Part shown: positions 52,454 to 62,142 of the stretch, in pieces
Layout of the letters: each line of letters begins with the position of its first letter
How positions within the stretch are numbered: the first letter of the stretch is position 1
NCBI RefSeq assembly: GCF_003640395.1
Contig: NZ_RBZQ01000005.1
Coordinates: 248,001-312,000 of the forward strand
Direction of reading: 5' to 3'
Origin: Stutzerimonas urumqiensis
Lineage (GTDB): Bacteria; Pseudomonadota; Gammaproteobacteria; Pseudomonadales; Pseudomonadaceae
DNA: 64,000 bases
Translations under genes and position numbers: made by a program
Notes under the pieces: generated by a model
What the model saw: the letters and a program-made list of their open reading frames with translations, nothing else
What the model was told of the DNA's origin: nothing
Databases searched by the model: none

Positions 52454-53224
52454 TCAGACGGCGTAGACCTGCCCTTCGCTTTCGAGCAGCCGCAGCAGGG
52501 CTGGCCAGGTGAGTTTTGCGGCTTTGCCGAGTTCCTGCGATTGCTGGCGGGTGGTTTCGATGGCGGCGGCCGAGGGTGTCCAAGTCGGGCCGCAGGCCTG
52601 GGCGCGTACCTGGATTTCGCAGGCCTTCATCAGGAAGTACAGGTAGGTGAACGCCTCGGGCACGTCGCGGCCGAGGGTGAGTACGCCGTGGTTGCGCAGC
52701 ATCATCATCGACTTGTTGCCGAGGTCGCGCGTGAGTCGCTCGCGCTCGCCGAGGTCCAGCGCCACGCCTTCGTAGTCGTGGTAGCTCAGGTGATCCAGGC
52801 ACAGCATGGCGGTCTGGCTCAGCGGCAGCAGGCCGTCCCGGTGCGCGGACACGGCGACGCCGTCGGCGGCGTGCAGGTGCATCACCGCGCCGGCATCCTC
52901 GCGGTTCATGTGCACCGCGCTGTGGATGGTGAAGCCGGCCGGGTTGACCCGATGCAGGCTGCCGCTCTGGACGATGTTGCCGTCCTGGTCGATCTTCACC
53001 AGCGAAGACGCCGTGATCTCGCGGAACAGCAGCCCGTAGGGGTTGATCAGGAAGTGATGGTCACCACCCGGTACGCGCGCCGAGAGGTGGGTGAACACCA
53101 GATCGTCCCAGCCGAAGTGGGCGACCAGTCGGTACGCGGCGGCGAGGTCCTTGCGCACCTGCCACTCGGCTTCGCGTTGCTCGATGCGGCCTGAATCCTG
53201 GCCGGTGATGCTGGACGTTTGCAT
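52454..53224 (-). CDS. Class II aldolase/adducin-family protein
   Basis: 256 residues from ATG 53224 (GGGGAGAGACCC upstream). Motifs: VAHFGWDDLVFTHLSARVPG (phosphate/backbone site), zinc histidines in AVMHLHAADGVAVSAH and RNHGVLTLGRDVPEAF. Members are fuculose-phosphate-type aldolases or decarboxylases. It is the last gene of the leftward catabolic operon, after the acyl-CoA synthetase, and may cleave or modify a pathway intermediate. Confidence 0.88.
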   Translation of the reverse strand: MQTSSITGQDSGRIEQREAEWQVRKDLAAAYRLVAHFGWDDLVFTHLSARVPGGDHHFLINPYGLLFREITASSLVKIDQDGNIVQSGSLHRVNPAGFTIHSAVHMNREDAGAVMHLHAADGVAVSAHRDGLLPLSQTAMLCLDHLSYHDYEGVALDLGERERLTRDLGNKSMMMLRNHGVLTLGRDVPEAFTYLYFLMKACEIQVRAQACGPTWTPSAAAIETTRQQSQELGKAAKLTWPALLRLLESEGQVYAV

Positions 53225-53265
53225 GGGTCTCTCCCCTTGGCGTGGCGGCTCGGTGGTGTGGCGGC

Positions 53266-54954
53266 TCAGACTGTCGCCGCGTCGGTCGTCTGGGCACAGC
53301 GGGCGTTCTCTTCTTCCTGCAGAGCACGCCACATCAGCTTGCCGGTCGAGGAACGCGGCAGCGCGCTACGGAACTCGACGCACACCGGCGCCTTGTAGGC
53401 CGCCATCTCGGCGCGGCACCAGTCGATGATGTCCTGCTCGCTGACACGCCCGACCTCCGCTTCGCGCAGCACCACGCAGGCCTTGACCGTTTCGCCGCGC
53501 TTGGGGTCGGGGGTCGAGATCACGCAGCACTCCTGAATCGCCGGATGCCGGTACATGAGGCTTTCCACCTCCGATGGCCAGACCTTGAAGCCCGAGGCGT
53601 TGATCATGCGTTTGACCCGGTCGACCATGAAGAAGTAGCCCTCTTCGTCGTAACAGCCTAGATCGCCGGTGCGGAAGAAGCGCTTTCCATCCAGCTCGAT
53701 GAAGGCCTTGGCGGTTTCCTCGGGCCGGTTCCAGTAGCCCTGGAAGACTTGCGGGCCGTGGCTGACGATCTCGCCCACCTCGTTCGGGCCGAGTTCGCGC
53801 AGCGTCTCGGGGTCGACGACGCGGCTGTCGACGTCGAACACCGGAATGCCCAGGCACTGGGCCTTGGGCTTGTCGAGCGGGTTGATGTGCGTGGCCGCGA
53901 TGGTCTCGGACAGGCCGTAGCCCTCGATGTACGGCAAGCCGGTCAGACGCCGCAGCTTCTCTTCCACGGCCCTGGGCATCGCCGCCCCGCCACCGCCGAT
54001 GTTGCGCAGGCTGGACAGGTCGTAGCGCTCGACGTCCGGGTCGGAGAGGAAGTCGATCGCCATCGTGGCGATGTTGATCCACGAGGTGATGCGGTAGCGC
54101 TCGATCAGCCGTGCCGCGACCTCGCGGTTCCAGCGGGTCATGATCACCGCGGTGGCGCCCTGGTAGATCGGGCCGCTCATGGCGCCCTGCATGCCGGTCA
54201 CGTGGAAGTACGGCAACGTGGCCAGCACCACCGCCTCGCTCGACATCTGCGTCCAGGCCGCGCGGTGGACGATGGTCGCCATCGCCGAGTAATGGGTGTG
54301 CACGCAGCCCTTGGGCGCGCCGGTGGTGCCGGAGCTGTAGGGGAACACGCAGTGATCGTCCGGCCCGGCCGTGTGCGGGCCTGGCGCATGGCCGGCGGCG
54401 AGCGCGTCGGACCAGGCGATGCCGCCGGCGAAACCGGGCGACTGGCTGGCCAGCTGCACCTCGGCCGGCAACGCCAGGTCGGTGGGTTCGCGCACGTACT
54501 CGCCATAGTTGGCGACGATCACCTGGCGCAGCGCCTCGTGACCGACCAGCGGCGCGATCTGCTCGATCAGCTCCTGGCCGCACAGGCACACGGCAGCGCC
54601 GGTATCGGCCAGGTAATGCTCGAGTTCGGCGGTGTGATTCATCGGGTTGACCGGGACCACCACCGCATCGGCCCGCAGGATGGCGTAGTAGCCGATGGTG
54701 AATTGCGGCGCGTTCTGCATGTACAGCAGCACGCGGTCGCCCTTGGCCACGCCGAGGTGTTGGAGGTAGCCGGCCAGCGCTTCGACTTCGGCGAGCAGGT
54801 CGCGGTAACGGATCTCGCTGCCGTAGTAGACGATCGCCGTCTTGTCCGGGTAGCGCCGGGCGGCGATTTCCAGGTTGGCGAACAGGCTGGTGCGCGGCAC
54901 CGCCAGCGAGCGGGGCAAGTACGCGGGCCAGACGGCGTGGTGACGAGTGAACAT
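53266..54954 (-). CDS. Long/medium-chain acyl-CoA synthetase (AMP-forming)
   Basis: 562 residues of the ANL superfamily. P-loop FPYSSGTTGAPKGCVHTHYS, core motif GYGLSETIAATHINP, ATP motif FFRTGDLGCYDEEGYFFMVD and hinge, RMINASGFKVWPSEVES, and catalytic Lys in SSTGKLMWR. It activates a carboxylic acid to its CoA thioester with ATP. Position between an aldolase and SurE in a catabolic operon suggests it activates the compound imported by the TRAP transporter. Confidence 0.92.
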   Translation of the reverse strand: MFTRHHAVWPAYLPRSLAVPRTSLFANLEIAARRYPDKTAIVYYGSEIRYRDLLAEVEALAGYLQHLGVAKGDRVLLYMQNAPQFTIGYYAILRADAVVVPVNPMNHTAELEHYLADTGAAVCLCGQELIEQIAPLVGHEALRQVIVANYGEYVREPTDLALPAEVQLASQSPGFAGGIAWSDALAAGHAPGPHTAGPDDHCVFPYSSGTTGAPKGCVHTHYSAMATIVHRAAWTQMSSEAVVLATLPYFHVTGMQGAMSGPIYQGATAVIMTRWNREVAARLIERYRITSWINIATMAIDFLSDPDVERYDLSSLRNIGGGGAAMPRAVEEKLRRLTGLPYIEGYGLSETIAATHINPLDKPKAQCLGIPVFDVDSRVVDPETLRELGPNEVGEIVSHGPQVFQGYWNRPEETAKAFIELDGKRFFRTGDLGCYDEEGYFFMVDRVKRMINASGFKVWPSEVESLMYRHPAIQECCVISTPDPKRGETVKACVVLREAEVGRVSEQDIIDWCRAEMAAYKAPVCVEFRSALPRSSTGKLMWRALQEEENARCAQTTDAATV

Positions 54955-54966
54955 GCGTAAGTCCTC

Positions 54967-55749
54967 TTAGTCCGCCGCGAGGAGCGTCGCCAGGTCGGTT
55001 TCCTGGCCGGGCTCGAGCCAGCAGCGGGCGTCTCTCATGGGGGTGATGGCAATGCGCTTTTCGCGCAGCGCGGTGATGTCGGCATCCGGCGCGGTGATGT
55101 GCGCCGACGCGCGTTCGAACCCCAGCCACCAGTACGGCAGACCACGGGCGTCTTCGCCAGCGACCAGCCGCGCACGGCGGATCGAGCCCTCGGCGGTGCG
55201 CACGGCGCGCACGTGGCTGATCTCGTCGGCGCCGCAGGCCGGGAAATTCACGTTCCAGCAGCCGCCTTCCGGGCTGTGCGCCCAGAGGCGGCGGATGATC
55301 GGCTCGGCGTAGGTGTCGACCGGCGACCAGTCGATGCGCGCGCGGTCGGTGAACGCCTGGCTCAGCGCGACGGTCGGCAGCCCCAGCAGGGCCGCGCTCA
55401 TCACCGCGCCGACCGTGCCGGAGTACGGCACCGAATCGCCGATGTTGGCGCCGGCATTGATGCCCGAGAGAACCAGATCCGGCGGGCTCGCCTCCAGCCA
55501 CTGGGCCATCGCGAACATCACGCAGTCCGACGGCGTGCCGGACACCGCATAGCGCCGCACGCCGTGTTCGAACACCCGCAGCGGGGCATGCAGCGAAATG
55601 CTCTGGCCGGTGCCGCTCTGGTCGTGCTCCGGCGCGACCACCCACACCTCCTCGGCCAGCGCCGCCGCGATGCGTTCGAGCCGCGCCAGCCCCGGCGCGG
55701 CGATGCCGTCGTCATTGGTGACCAGCACCCGGCGAAACAAGGCGGTCAT
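54967..55749 (-). CDS. surE: SurE-type 5'/3'-nucleotidase (survival protein SurE family)
   Basis: 260 residues. SurE motifs: VLVTNDDGIAAPGL (metal Asp-Asp), VVAPEHDQSGTGQSISL, SGTPSDCVMFAMAQW, VLSGINAGANIGDSVPYSGT and VGAVMSAALLGLPTVALSQ. Its ATG overlaps the stop of the kinase gene by 4 bp, so it is coupled to that kinase rather than to pcm-rpoS, its usual company. A substrate-specific phosphatase role in this pathway is plausible. Confidence 0.92.
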   Translation of the reverse strand: MTALFRRVLVTNDDGIAAPGLARLERIAAALAEEVWVVAPEHDQSGTGQSISLHAPLRVFEHGVRRYAVSGTPSDCVMFAMAQWLEASPPDLVLSGINAGANIGDSVPYSGTVGAVMSAALLGLPTVALSQAFTDRARIDWSPVDTYAEPIIRRLWAHSPEGGCWNVNFPACGADEISHVRAVRTAEGSIRRARLVAGEDARGLPYWWLGFERASAHITAPDADITALREKRIAITPMRDARCWLEPGQETDLATLLAAD

Positions 55750-56813
55750 CGCGCGCCCTCCGCGCCCTGCTGGGCGATGCGCCAGCCCGTCTCCGCGAGC
55801 ACGCCGGCGCGCTGGCCGACCTCCAGGGCATCGGCATTGCTGGCGTTGCCTTGCAGCGCGCGGGCATAGACGCCTTGCACGATGGCCGCCAGCCGGAACA
55901 GCGAAAACGCGACGAACACGTGCCAGTCCTCCAGCCCGGCGCGGCCGGTCTGCTGGCAGTAGCGTTCGAGCAGCTCGGATTCGGACGGAATGCCTTCGGC
56001 GGCGAGATCGATGCCGATCAATCCGCGCATGCCTTCGTACTCGGCGGGCAGGTGATACGGCAGGCAGTAATAGGCGAGGTCCGACAGCGGATGGCCGAGC
56101 GTCGACAGCTCCCAATCGAGGATCGCCCGTACCTGCGGCCTGTCGTTGGCGAGGATCAGGTTGCCCAGCCGGAAATCGCCGTGGGCGATCGCGGTTTCGT
56201 CATGGGCCGGCACGTGGTCGGGCAGCCATCGCATCAACGCCTCCATCGCCGGCAGGTCACCGGTGCGCGAGGCCTCGTACTGGCCGCTCCAGCGTTTGAC
56301 CTGGCGGGCGACGTAGCCCTGCGACTTGCCGTAGTCGCCCAGCCCGATGGCGGCTGGATCGACGCGATGGAGCGCGGCCAGCGTGTCGATGGCGGCGACG
56401 TGAATCGCCCGCCGTTCTTCGCGTGCCGCCGGTTGCAGCGCCGGATGCGAGAGCACCCGGCCCTCGACGTAATCCATCACATAGAACGGCGTGCCGATCA
56501 GGCCCGCGTCTTCGCAGAGTACGCGGGCGATCGGCACCGGCAGCTCGGTGTGCTCGCCGAGCGCGCGGATCACCCGGTACTCGCGCTCGACCATGTGCGC
56601 CGACGGCAGGATCTTGCCCGGCGGCTTCTTGCGCAGCACGTAGCGACGGCCGCCGGTTTCCAGCAGGAAGGTCGGGTTGGACTGGCCGCCCTGGAACTGG
56701 CGCACGACGAGCGGCGCCTGCATGTCGGGCAGATGGTCGCGCAGGTAGCAGGCCAGCGCCGCCTCGTCGAAGCGGTGCGCCGGCAAAACATCGATCAGCT
56801 CGACCTGGCTCAT
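55746..56813 (-). CDS. APH-like phosphotransferase (ACAD11/LvaA type kinase)
   Basis: 355 residues. Kinase fold: GGQSNPTFLLETGGRRYVLR (nucleotide loop and Lys), catalytic loop AIAHGDFRLGNLILANDRPQ, metal site ILDWELSTLGHPLSDLAYYC. This subfamily includes the kinase half of human ACAD11 and LvaA of levulinate catabolism, which phosphorylate the hydroxyl of 4-hydroxyacyl-CoA before elimination. Together with an acyl-CoA dehydrogenase and SDR in the same operon this points to hydroxyacyl-CoA breakdown. Confidence 0.9.
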   Translation of the reverse strand: MSQVELIDVLPAHRFDEAALACYLRDHLPDMQAPLVVRQFQGGQSNPTFLLETGGRRYVLRKKPPGKILPSAHMVEREYRVIRALGEHTELPVPIARVLCEDAGLIGTPFYVMDYVEGRVLSHPALQPAAREERRAIHVAAIDTLAALHRVDPAAIGLGDYGKSQGYVARQVKRWSGQYEASRTGDLPAMEALMRWLPDHVPAHDETAIAHGDFRLGNLILANDRPQVRAILDWELSTLGHPLSDLAYYCLPYHLPAEYEGMRGLIGIDLAAEGIPSESELLERYCQQTGRAGLEDWHVFVAFSLFRLAAIVQGVYARALQGNASNADALEVGQRAGVLAETGWRIAQQGAEGAR

Positions 56814-56823
56814 GCGGCCGTCC

Positions 56824-57591
56824 TCAGCATGCGGTTTCCCCTCCGTCGGCGACGATCACCTGGCCGGTGATGTAGGCGCTGGCCGGCGCGGCGAGGAAGA
56901 CGGCGAGCCCGGCGATGTCGATCGGCTCGCCAATGCGGCGCAGCGGGGTCTTTTCCGCGGCACGCTTGACCCGCTCGGGGTCGTCCAGCAGCGCCTTGGC
57001 GAAATCGGTGCGCACCAGACCGGGCGCGATGGCGTTGACGCGAATGCCCTTCGGCCCCCACTCGGCAGCGAGATTGCGCGCCAGCGCGGCCTCGGCGGCC
57101 TTCGACACGCCGTAGGTGCCGATGGTGGTGTTGCCGCGCAGCCCGGCGATGCTCGAGAGCATGATCACCGCGCCCTCGCCGCGCTCGGCCATCTGCGGCA
57201 GCACCAGGTTGGCGAGCCAGAAGGTGCCCTTGACGTTGGTGCCCATGATCTTGTCCCAGGCCTCGTCGGTCATCTCACTGGTCGGGCCGTAGACCGGGTT
57301 GGTGGCGGCGTTGCAGACCAGCACGTCGATGCGGCCCCAGGTCTCCAGCGTGGTCTGGACCAGCCGTTCGAGGTCTTCCTTGCGGCCGACGTGGCAGGGC
57401 ACGGCGATGGCCTCGAAGCCCGCGGCCCTCAGTTCGCCAGCCACCTGCTCGCAGGCGTCGGCCTTGCGGCTGGAGATCACGACCTTGGCGCCGCACCTGG
57501 CCATTTCTTCGGCGATGGCGCGGCCGATGCCCTTGGTCGAGCCGGTGATGAGGGCGACCTTGCCGGTCAGGTCGAACAGGGGATTGTTCAC
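56824..57591 (-). CDS. Short-chain dehydrogenase/reductase (SDR)
   Basis: 255 residues. Classical SDR: TGSTKGIG, CNAA in place of NNAG (VLVCNAATNP), Ser in IMLSSIAGLRG, Tyr/Lys in YGVSKAAE, and GQVIVADGGETAC at the end. It probably oxidises a hydroxyl intermediate with NAD(P). 10 bp upstream of the kinase gene, 33 bp after the acyl-CoA dehydrogenase. Confidence 0.93.
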   Translation of the reverse strand: MNNPLFDLTGKVALITGSTKGIGRAIAEEMARCGAKVVISSRKADACEQVAGELRAAGFEAIAVPCHVGRKEDLERLVQTTLETWGRIDVLVCNAATNPVYGPTSEMTDEAWDKIMGTNVKGTFWLANLVLPQMAERGEGAVIMLSSIAGLRGNTTIGTYGVSKAAEAALARNLAAEWGPKGIRVNAIAPGLVRTDFAKALLDDPERVKRAAEKTPLRRIGEPIDIAGLAVFLAAPASAYITGQVIVADGGETAC

Positions 57592-57624
57592 GGAAGGCTT
57601 CCTTCTTGTCGTCGGGTTCGAGGA

Positions 57625-58830
<1,206 letters not shown>

Positions 58831-58841
58831 CGCTTGATTCC

Positions 58842-59312
58842 TTATTGTCGTGAGTCGTCGTGCGGCACCAGCGGCACGCCTTCCGGCGCCTCGCTGCCCG
58901 AGCGCAGACGAAAGGTGGCCTCGCCGATGGCGAGCAAGTGGCCGTGCTGATCGCGGATTTCGCCGGAGCTGTTGAAGATGCGGCTGCCACCCGCACGCCG
59001 CGTGCCGGTGGCGCGGATCACGCCGCTGCCGCACTGGCCGGTGAAGGTGGTCGTGAGGGTCAGGGTCATGGCCTTGCGGATGCGGGTCGGGTCCGGGCAG
59101 TAGGTGCCGGCCTGGGCGAGTACCACGTCGAGCAGCGAGCACAGCACGCCGCCGTGCACCGAGCCGCCGAGGTTGAGGTGGCAGGCCTCGAGCGACAGTT
59201 CCAGCACCGCCTCGCCGTCACGCCAGGCCACCTGGCGGTAGCCGAGCACGCGGTGGAAGCCCGGCAAATCGCGGTCCAGCAGGCTGCGCGGGGTTTCGAC
59301 GGAATCGGTCAT
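58842..59312 (-). CDS. PaaI-family hotdog thioesterase
   Basis: 156 residues. Hotdog fold with the PaaI motif [20 protein letters not shown] (catalytic HGG) and [40 protein letters not shown]. It likely hydrolyses acyl-CoA dead-end intermediates and recycles CoA. It lies 11 bp from the dehydrogenase gene and 8 bp from the SDR gene. Confidence 0.9.
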   Translation of the reverse strand: MTDSVETPRSLLDRDLPGFHRVLGYRQVAWRDGEAVLELSLEACHLNLGGSVHGGVLCSLLDVVLAQAGTYCPDPTRIRKAMTLTLTTTFTGQCGSGVIRATGTRRAGGSRIFNSSGEIRDQHGHLLAIGEATFRLRSGSEAPEGVPLVPHDDSRQ

Positions 59313-59320
59313 GGCGCCTC

Positions 59321-60106
59321 CTAGACCTTCATGCCGGGCAGGTTCAGCGACGCGGTGTTGCCGCCATCGACCGGCAATGCCTGCCCGGTGATGAAGCTGG
59401 CGTCGTCGCTGGCGAGAAAGGCGATCGCCGCGGCGACCTCTTCCGGCCGGCCATAGCGGCGCAGCTCGCAGCGCGAACCGAGCTTGTGGCCCTTGCCCTG
59501 CTCGCGCGCGGCCTCGAACACCCGGCGGGTCATGCCGGTTTCGACGAGACCGGGGCACACGGCGTTGACGCGCACGTTCCACTCGCCCAGGTCGCAGGCG
59601 CAGGTCATGGTCAGGTTGATCAGCGCGGCCTTGGAGGCGCTGTAGGCGTTGCCGCCGGCGCCCGAGCGAAGGCCGGCGACCGACGCCGTGTTGACGATCG
59701 CGCCCTGCCGGCGAGCCTTCATCGACGGGGCGACATGCTTGCTGAGCAGCATCGGGCCGATCAGGTTGACGTCGAGCAGGCGCGCCCACTCGTCGCGGTC
59801 CTGCTGGTCGATCGGCGGATAGCCGCTGCCAGAGATCCCGGCGTTGTTGCACAGGACATCGATCTGCCCGAAGCGCTCCATCACCCGCTCGACCAGCGAC
59901 TGCACTTGATCTTCCTGCGAGACATCCAGCGGGGCGCTCATGACATCCGTACCGGCCGGCAACTGGGCGACGGTCTCGGCAAGCCCTTCGGCGGCCCAGT
60001 CGACCAGCACCAGCCGGGCACCTTCGGCGGCCAGCCGCGCCGCGGTCGCACGACCGATGCCGCCGCCCGCTCCGGTGACGATCGCGACACGACCCGTGAA
60101 TCGCAT
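59321..60106 (-). CDS. Short-chain dehydrogenase/reductase (SDR), first gene of the catabolic operon
   Basis: 261 residues from ATG 60106. Classical SDR: TGAGGGIG, CNNAGISG, Ser in NTASVAGLRSG, Tyr/Lys in YSASKAAL, end FITGQALPVDGGNTASLNLP. First in the leftward operon and divergent from the TRAP transporter genes across 382 bp with a TetR-type palindrome. Confidence 0.92.
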   Translation of the reverse strand: MRFTGRVAIVTGAGGGIGRATAARLAAEGARLVLVDWAAEGLAETVAQLPAGTDVMSAPLDVSQEDQVQSLVERVMERFGQIDVLCNNAGISGSGYPPIDQQDRDEWARLLDVNLIGPMLLSKHVAPSMKARRQGAIVNTASVAGLRSGAGGNAYSASKAALINLTMTCACDLGEWNVRVNAVCPGLVETGMTRRVFEAAREQGKGHKLGSRCELRRYGRPEEVAAAIAFLASDDASFITGQALPVDGGNTASLNLPGMKV

Positions 60107-60488
60107 GCCTGCTTCCTCGCGAATTCTTGTTTCGAAAGAAACTCGCACGCATCCCGATCAAGGTCAAAGCGAAAAACAGTTTCATTCTGGCGAGTGATGG
60201 CGCGTTATTTTCCGCTTCTGCGAAACATCGGCCGATCGCACGATGGCGAAATGACCGATCGGTCAGCCTCAGTCGCTTGTTTCAGCGGCCTGCGCCGGGC
60301 GCCAATCGCATGGCAACGGCGGTAACAATTGCGATGATTTGAAAAATGAAATGGCTGTGATAGGTTTTCGCTTGCCCGCAAAAGTTAGTTTTGCTCTGCG
60401 AAACAACCGCGACGGGACGATCATGAAAAGCAGCCGATCGGCGCCACCGCCACGCCGGCCCACGACAAATACAAGAAGAGGAAGCGAC
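60107..60488. other. Divergent control region between the catabolic operon and TRAP transporter
   Basis: No gene. It is less GC-rich than the flanking genes, as a double promoter region should be, and holds a perfect 14-bp palindrome at 60252-60265. Confidence 0.7.
60252..60265. promoter_or_regulatory. TetR-type operator candidate
   Basis: TGACCGATCGGTCA is a perfect palindrome, of the ACCG-N2-CGGT kind often bound by TetR/AcrR-family repressors of acyl-CoA catabolism. It lies 146 bp upstream of the leftward SDR and 223 bp upstream of dctP. No TetR gene is in the window; it may lie to the right. Confidence 0.65.
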
Positions 60489-61529
60489 ATGAAGCTCAAG
60501 CCCCTGTTCAAGAAGCTGCTGCTCCCGGCCAGCGTGGCCGCGCTGGCCGCCTCCGCCCTGCTGCCCCAGTGGGCCGCCGCGCAGGAGGTCACCAAGTGGC
60601 GCGTGCAGTCGCACTGGCCGAGCGCCAGCAGCTCCTATGAAGACAGCCTCGTCCGCCTGAAGAACGAAATCGAGCGCCGCACCGACGGCCGCCTGCAATT
60701 GCAGCTGTTCGAAGCCGGCGCGCTGTTCAAACCGCAGGAAACCTTCAACGCGGTCAGCCGCGGCATCATCCAGATGGGCACCATCTCCCCCGGCTACGCG
60801 CAGGACAAGATCAGCCTCGCCGGCATCGCCTCGGGCTTGCCCTTCGCCTTCCAGAACGTGTGGGAGACCGCCTACTTCCACAAGCACATGGGCTTCGAGG
60901 ACATGCTCCGCGAAGAGGCGGCGCAGCATGGCGTCTACTGGTCGACCGACAAGGTCTACCCGACCGAGATGGTCGTGAAGAACCCGATCAACAGCTGGGA
61001 AGACTTCACCAAGCTGAAGATTCGCTCCTCCGGCGCACTGCAGAAGTTCCTCGACGAGGCCGGCGCTTCCACCACCTACCTGCCAGGCGGCGAGCTCTAC
61101 CCGGCGCTGGATACCGGCGTGGTCGACGGCGCGCACTGGGGCGCGGCGCAGGGCGCGGCGAGCATGAGCTTCTACGAAGTAGCGAAGTACCACGTCAAAC
61201 CGGCACTGAACATCGCCGGCACCGACGTGATCATCGTCAGCCAGAAGGCGCTGGACAAGCTCTCCGAGCGCGACCAGGAGATCGTCAAGCAGGTGCTGGA
61301 CGAGCAGTTCTGGTACCGCACCAACGAGTACCTGTACCAGGAGCAGATCGCCTTGCAGAAGGCCATCAAGGAGCAGGGCGTGCAGGTCAACGTGCTGCCC
61401 GAGGACGTGCAGGCGCGCCTTCGTGAAGTCGCGAAGAAAACCTGGGAAGAAGAAGGCAAGCGCAGCGAAAAGGCTGCCGAAGCGCTGGAAAAACTCAAGA
61501 CCTTCCTCGCCGACCTCGGCTACCTGTAA
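60489..61529 (+). CDS. dctP: TRAP transporter substrate-binding protein DctP
   Basis: 346 residues from ATG 60489 (AGAGGAAG upstream). Signal peptide to about residue 31 (WAAA). DctP fold: WRVQSHWPSASSSYEDSLVR, LQLFEAGALFKPQETFNAVS, VVDGAHWGAAQGAASMSFYE. The conserved Arg that salt-bridges the substrate carboxylate is likely in KLKIRSSGALQKFL. It captures an organic acid in the periplasm for the DctQM permease. Confidence 0.94.
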   Translation: MKLKPLFKKLLLPASVAALAASALLPQWAAAQEVTKWRVQSHWPSASSSYEDSLVRLKNEIERRTDGRLQLQLFEAGALFKPQETFNAVSRGIIQMGTISPGYAQDKISLAGIASGLPFAFQNVWETAYFHKHMGFEDMLREEAAQHGVYWSTDKVYPTEMVVKNPINSWEDFTKLKIRSSGALQKFLDEAGASTTYLPGGELYPALDTGVVDGAHWGAAQGAASMSFYEVAKYHVKPALNIAGTDVIIVSQKALDKLSERDQEIVKQVLDEQFWYRTNEYLYQEQIALQKAIKEQGVQVNVLPEDVQARLREVAKKTWEEEGKRSEKAAEALEKLKTFLADLGYL

Positions 61530-61602
61530 CCCCGCCCGACCGGCCGGCCCGCCTCGCGCGCGGCCGGCACGCTTCGCTCAATCCTTGCTCGTGGGGCCCG
61601 TC

Positions 61603-62142
61603 ATGCGCCTGATCCATGCCTACATCAACGGCATCACCCGGCTGAACGAATTCATCGGCCGCTGGGTGGCCTACCTGGTCTTCCTCATCTTCGGGCTGCT
61701 GCTGTTCGAAGTGTTCATGCGCTACCTGTTTTCCAACCCCACGTCGTGGACCAACGAGCTGGGCCAGATGCTGTTCGGCGCCTACGTGGTGCTCTCTGGC
61801 GGTTACGTGCTGGCGCACCGCGACCATGTGAACGTCGACCTGCTGTATGCCTCCTTCGGCCCGCGCGCGCGCGCGTGGATCGACATCTTCACCTCGAGCA
61901 TGTTCTTTCTGTTCATGGCGGCACTGCTGTACTTCGGCAGCTCCATGGCCTGGGAATCGATCCAGGGCATGGAAACCTCCTACTCCGCCTGGAACCCGCC
62001 GATCTGGCCGATCAAGGCGATGATTCCGCTGGGCGCCGCGCTGCTGTTCCTGCAGGGTGTCGCCAAGCTGCTGCAAGACATCCTCATCGCCCTCGGCCTC
62101 GAACAAGGCACTGACGCCACGCACGCGGAGGATGCGCAATGA
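61603..62142 (+). CDS. dctQ: TRAP transporter small permease DctQ
   Basis: 179 residues with four membrane segments (WVAYLVFLIFGLLLFEVFMR, LGQMLFGAYVVLSGGYVLAH, SSMFFLFMAALLYFGSSMAW, IPLGAALLFLQGVAKLLQDI). DctQ family motif NPTSWTNELGQML. Its stop overlaps the DctM start by 4 bp. Confidence 0.94.
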   Translation: MRLIHAYINGITRLNEFIGRWVAYLVFLIFGLLLFEVFMRYLFSNPTSWTNELGQMLFGAYVVLSGGYVLAHRDHVNVDLLYASFGPRARAWIDIFTSSMFFLFMAALLYFGSSMAWESIQGMETSYSAWNPPIWPIKAMIPLGAALLFLQGVAKLLQDILIALGLEQGTDATHAEDAQ

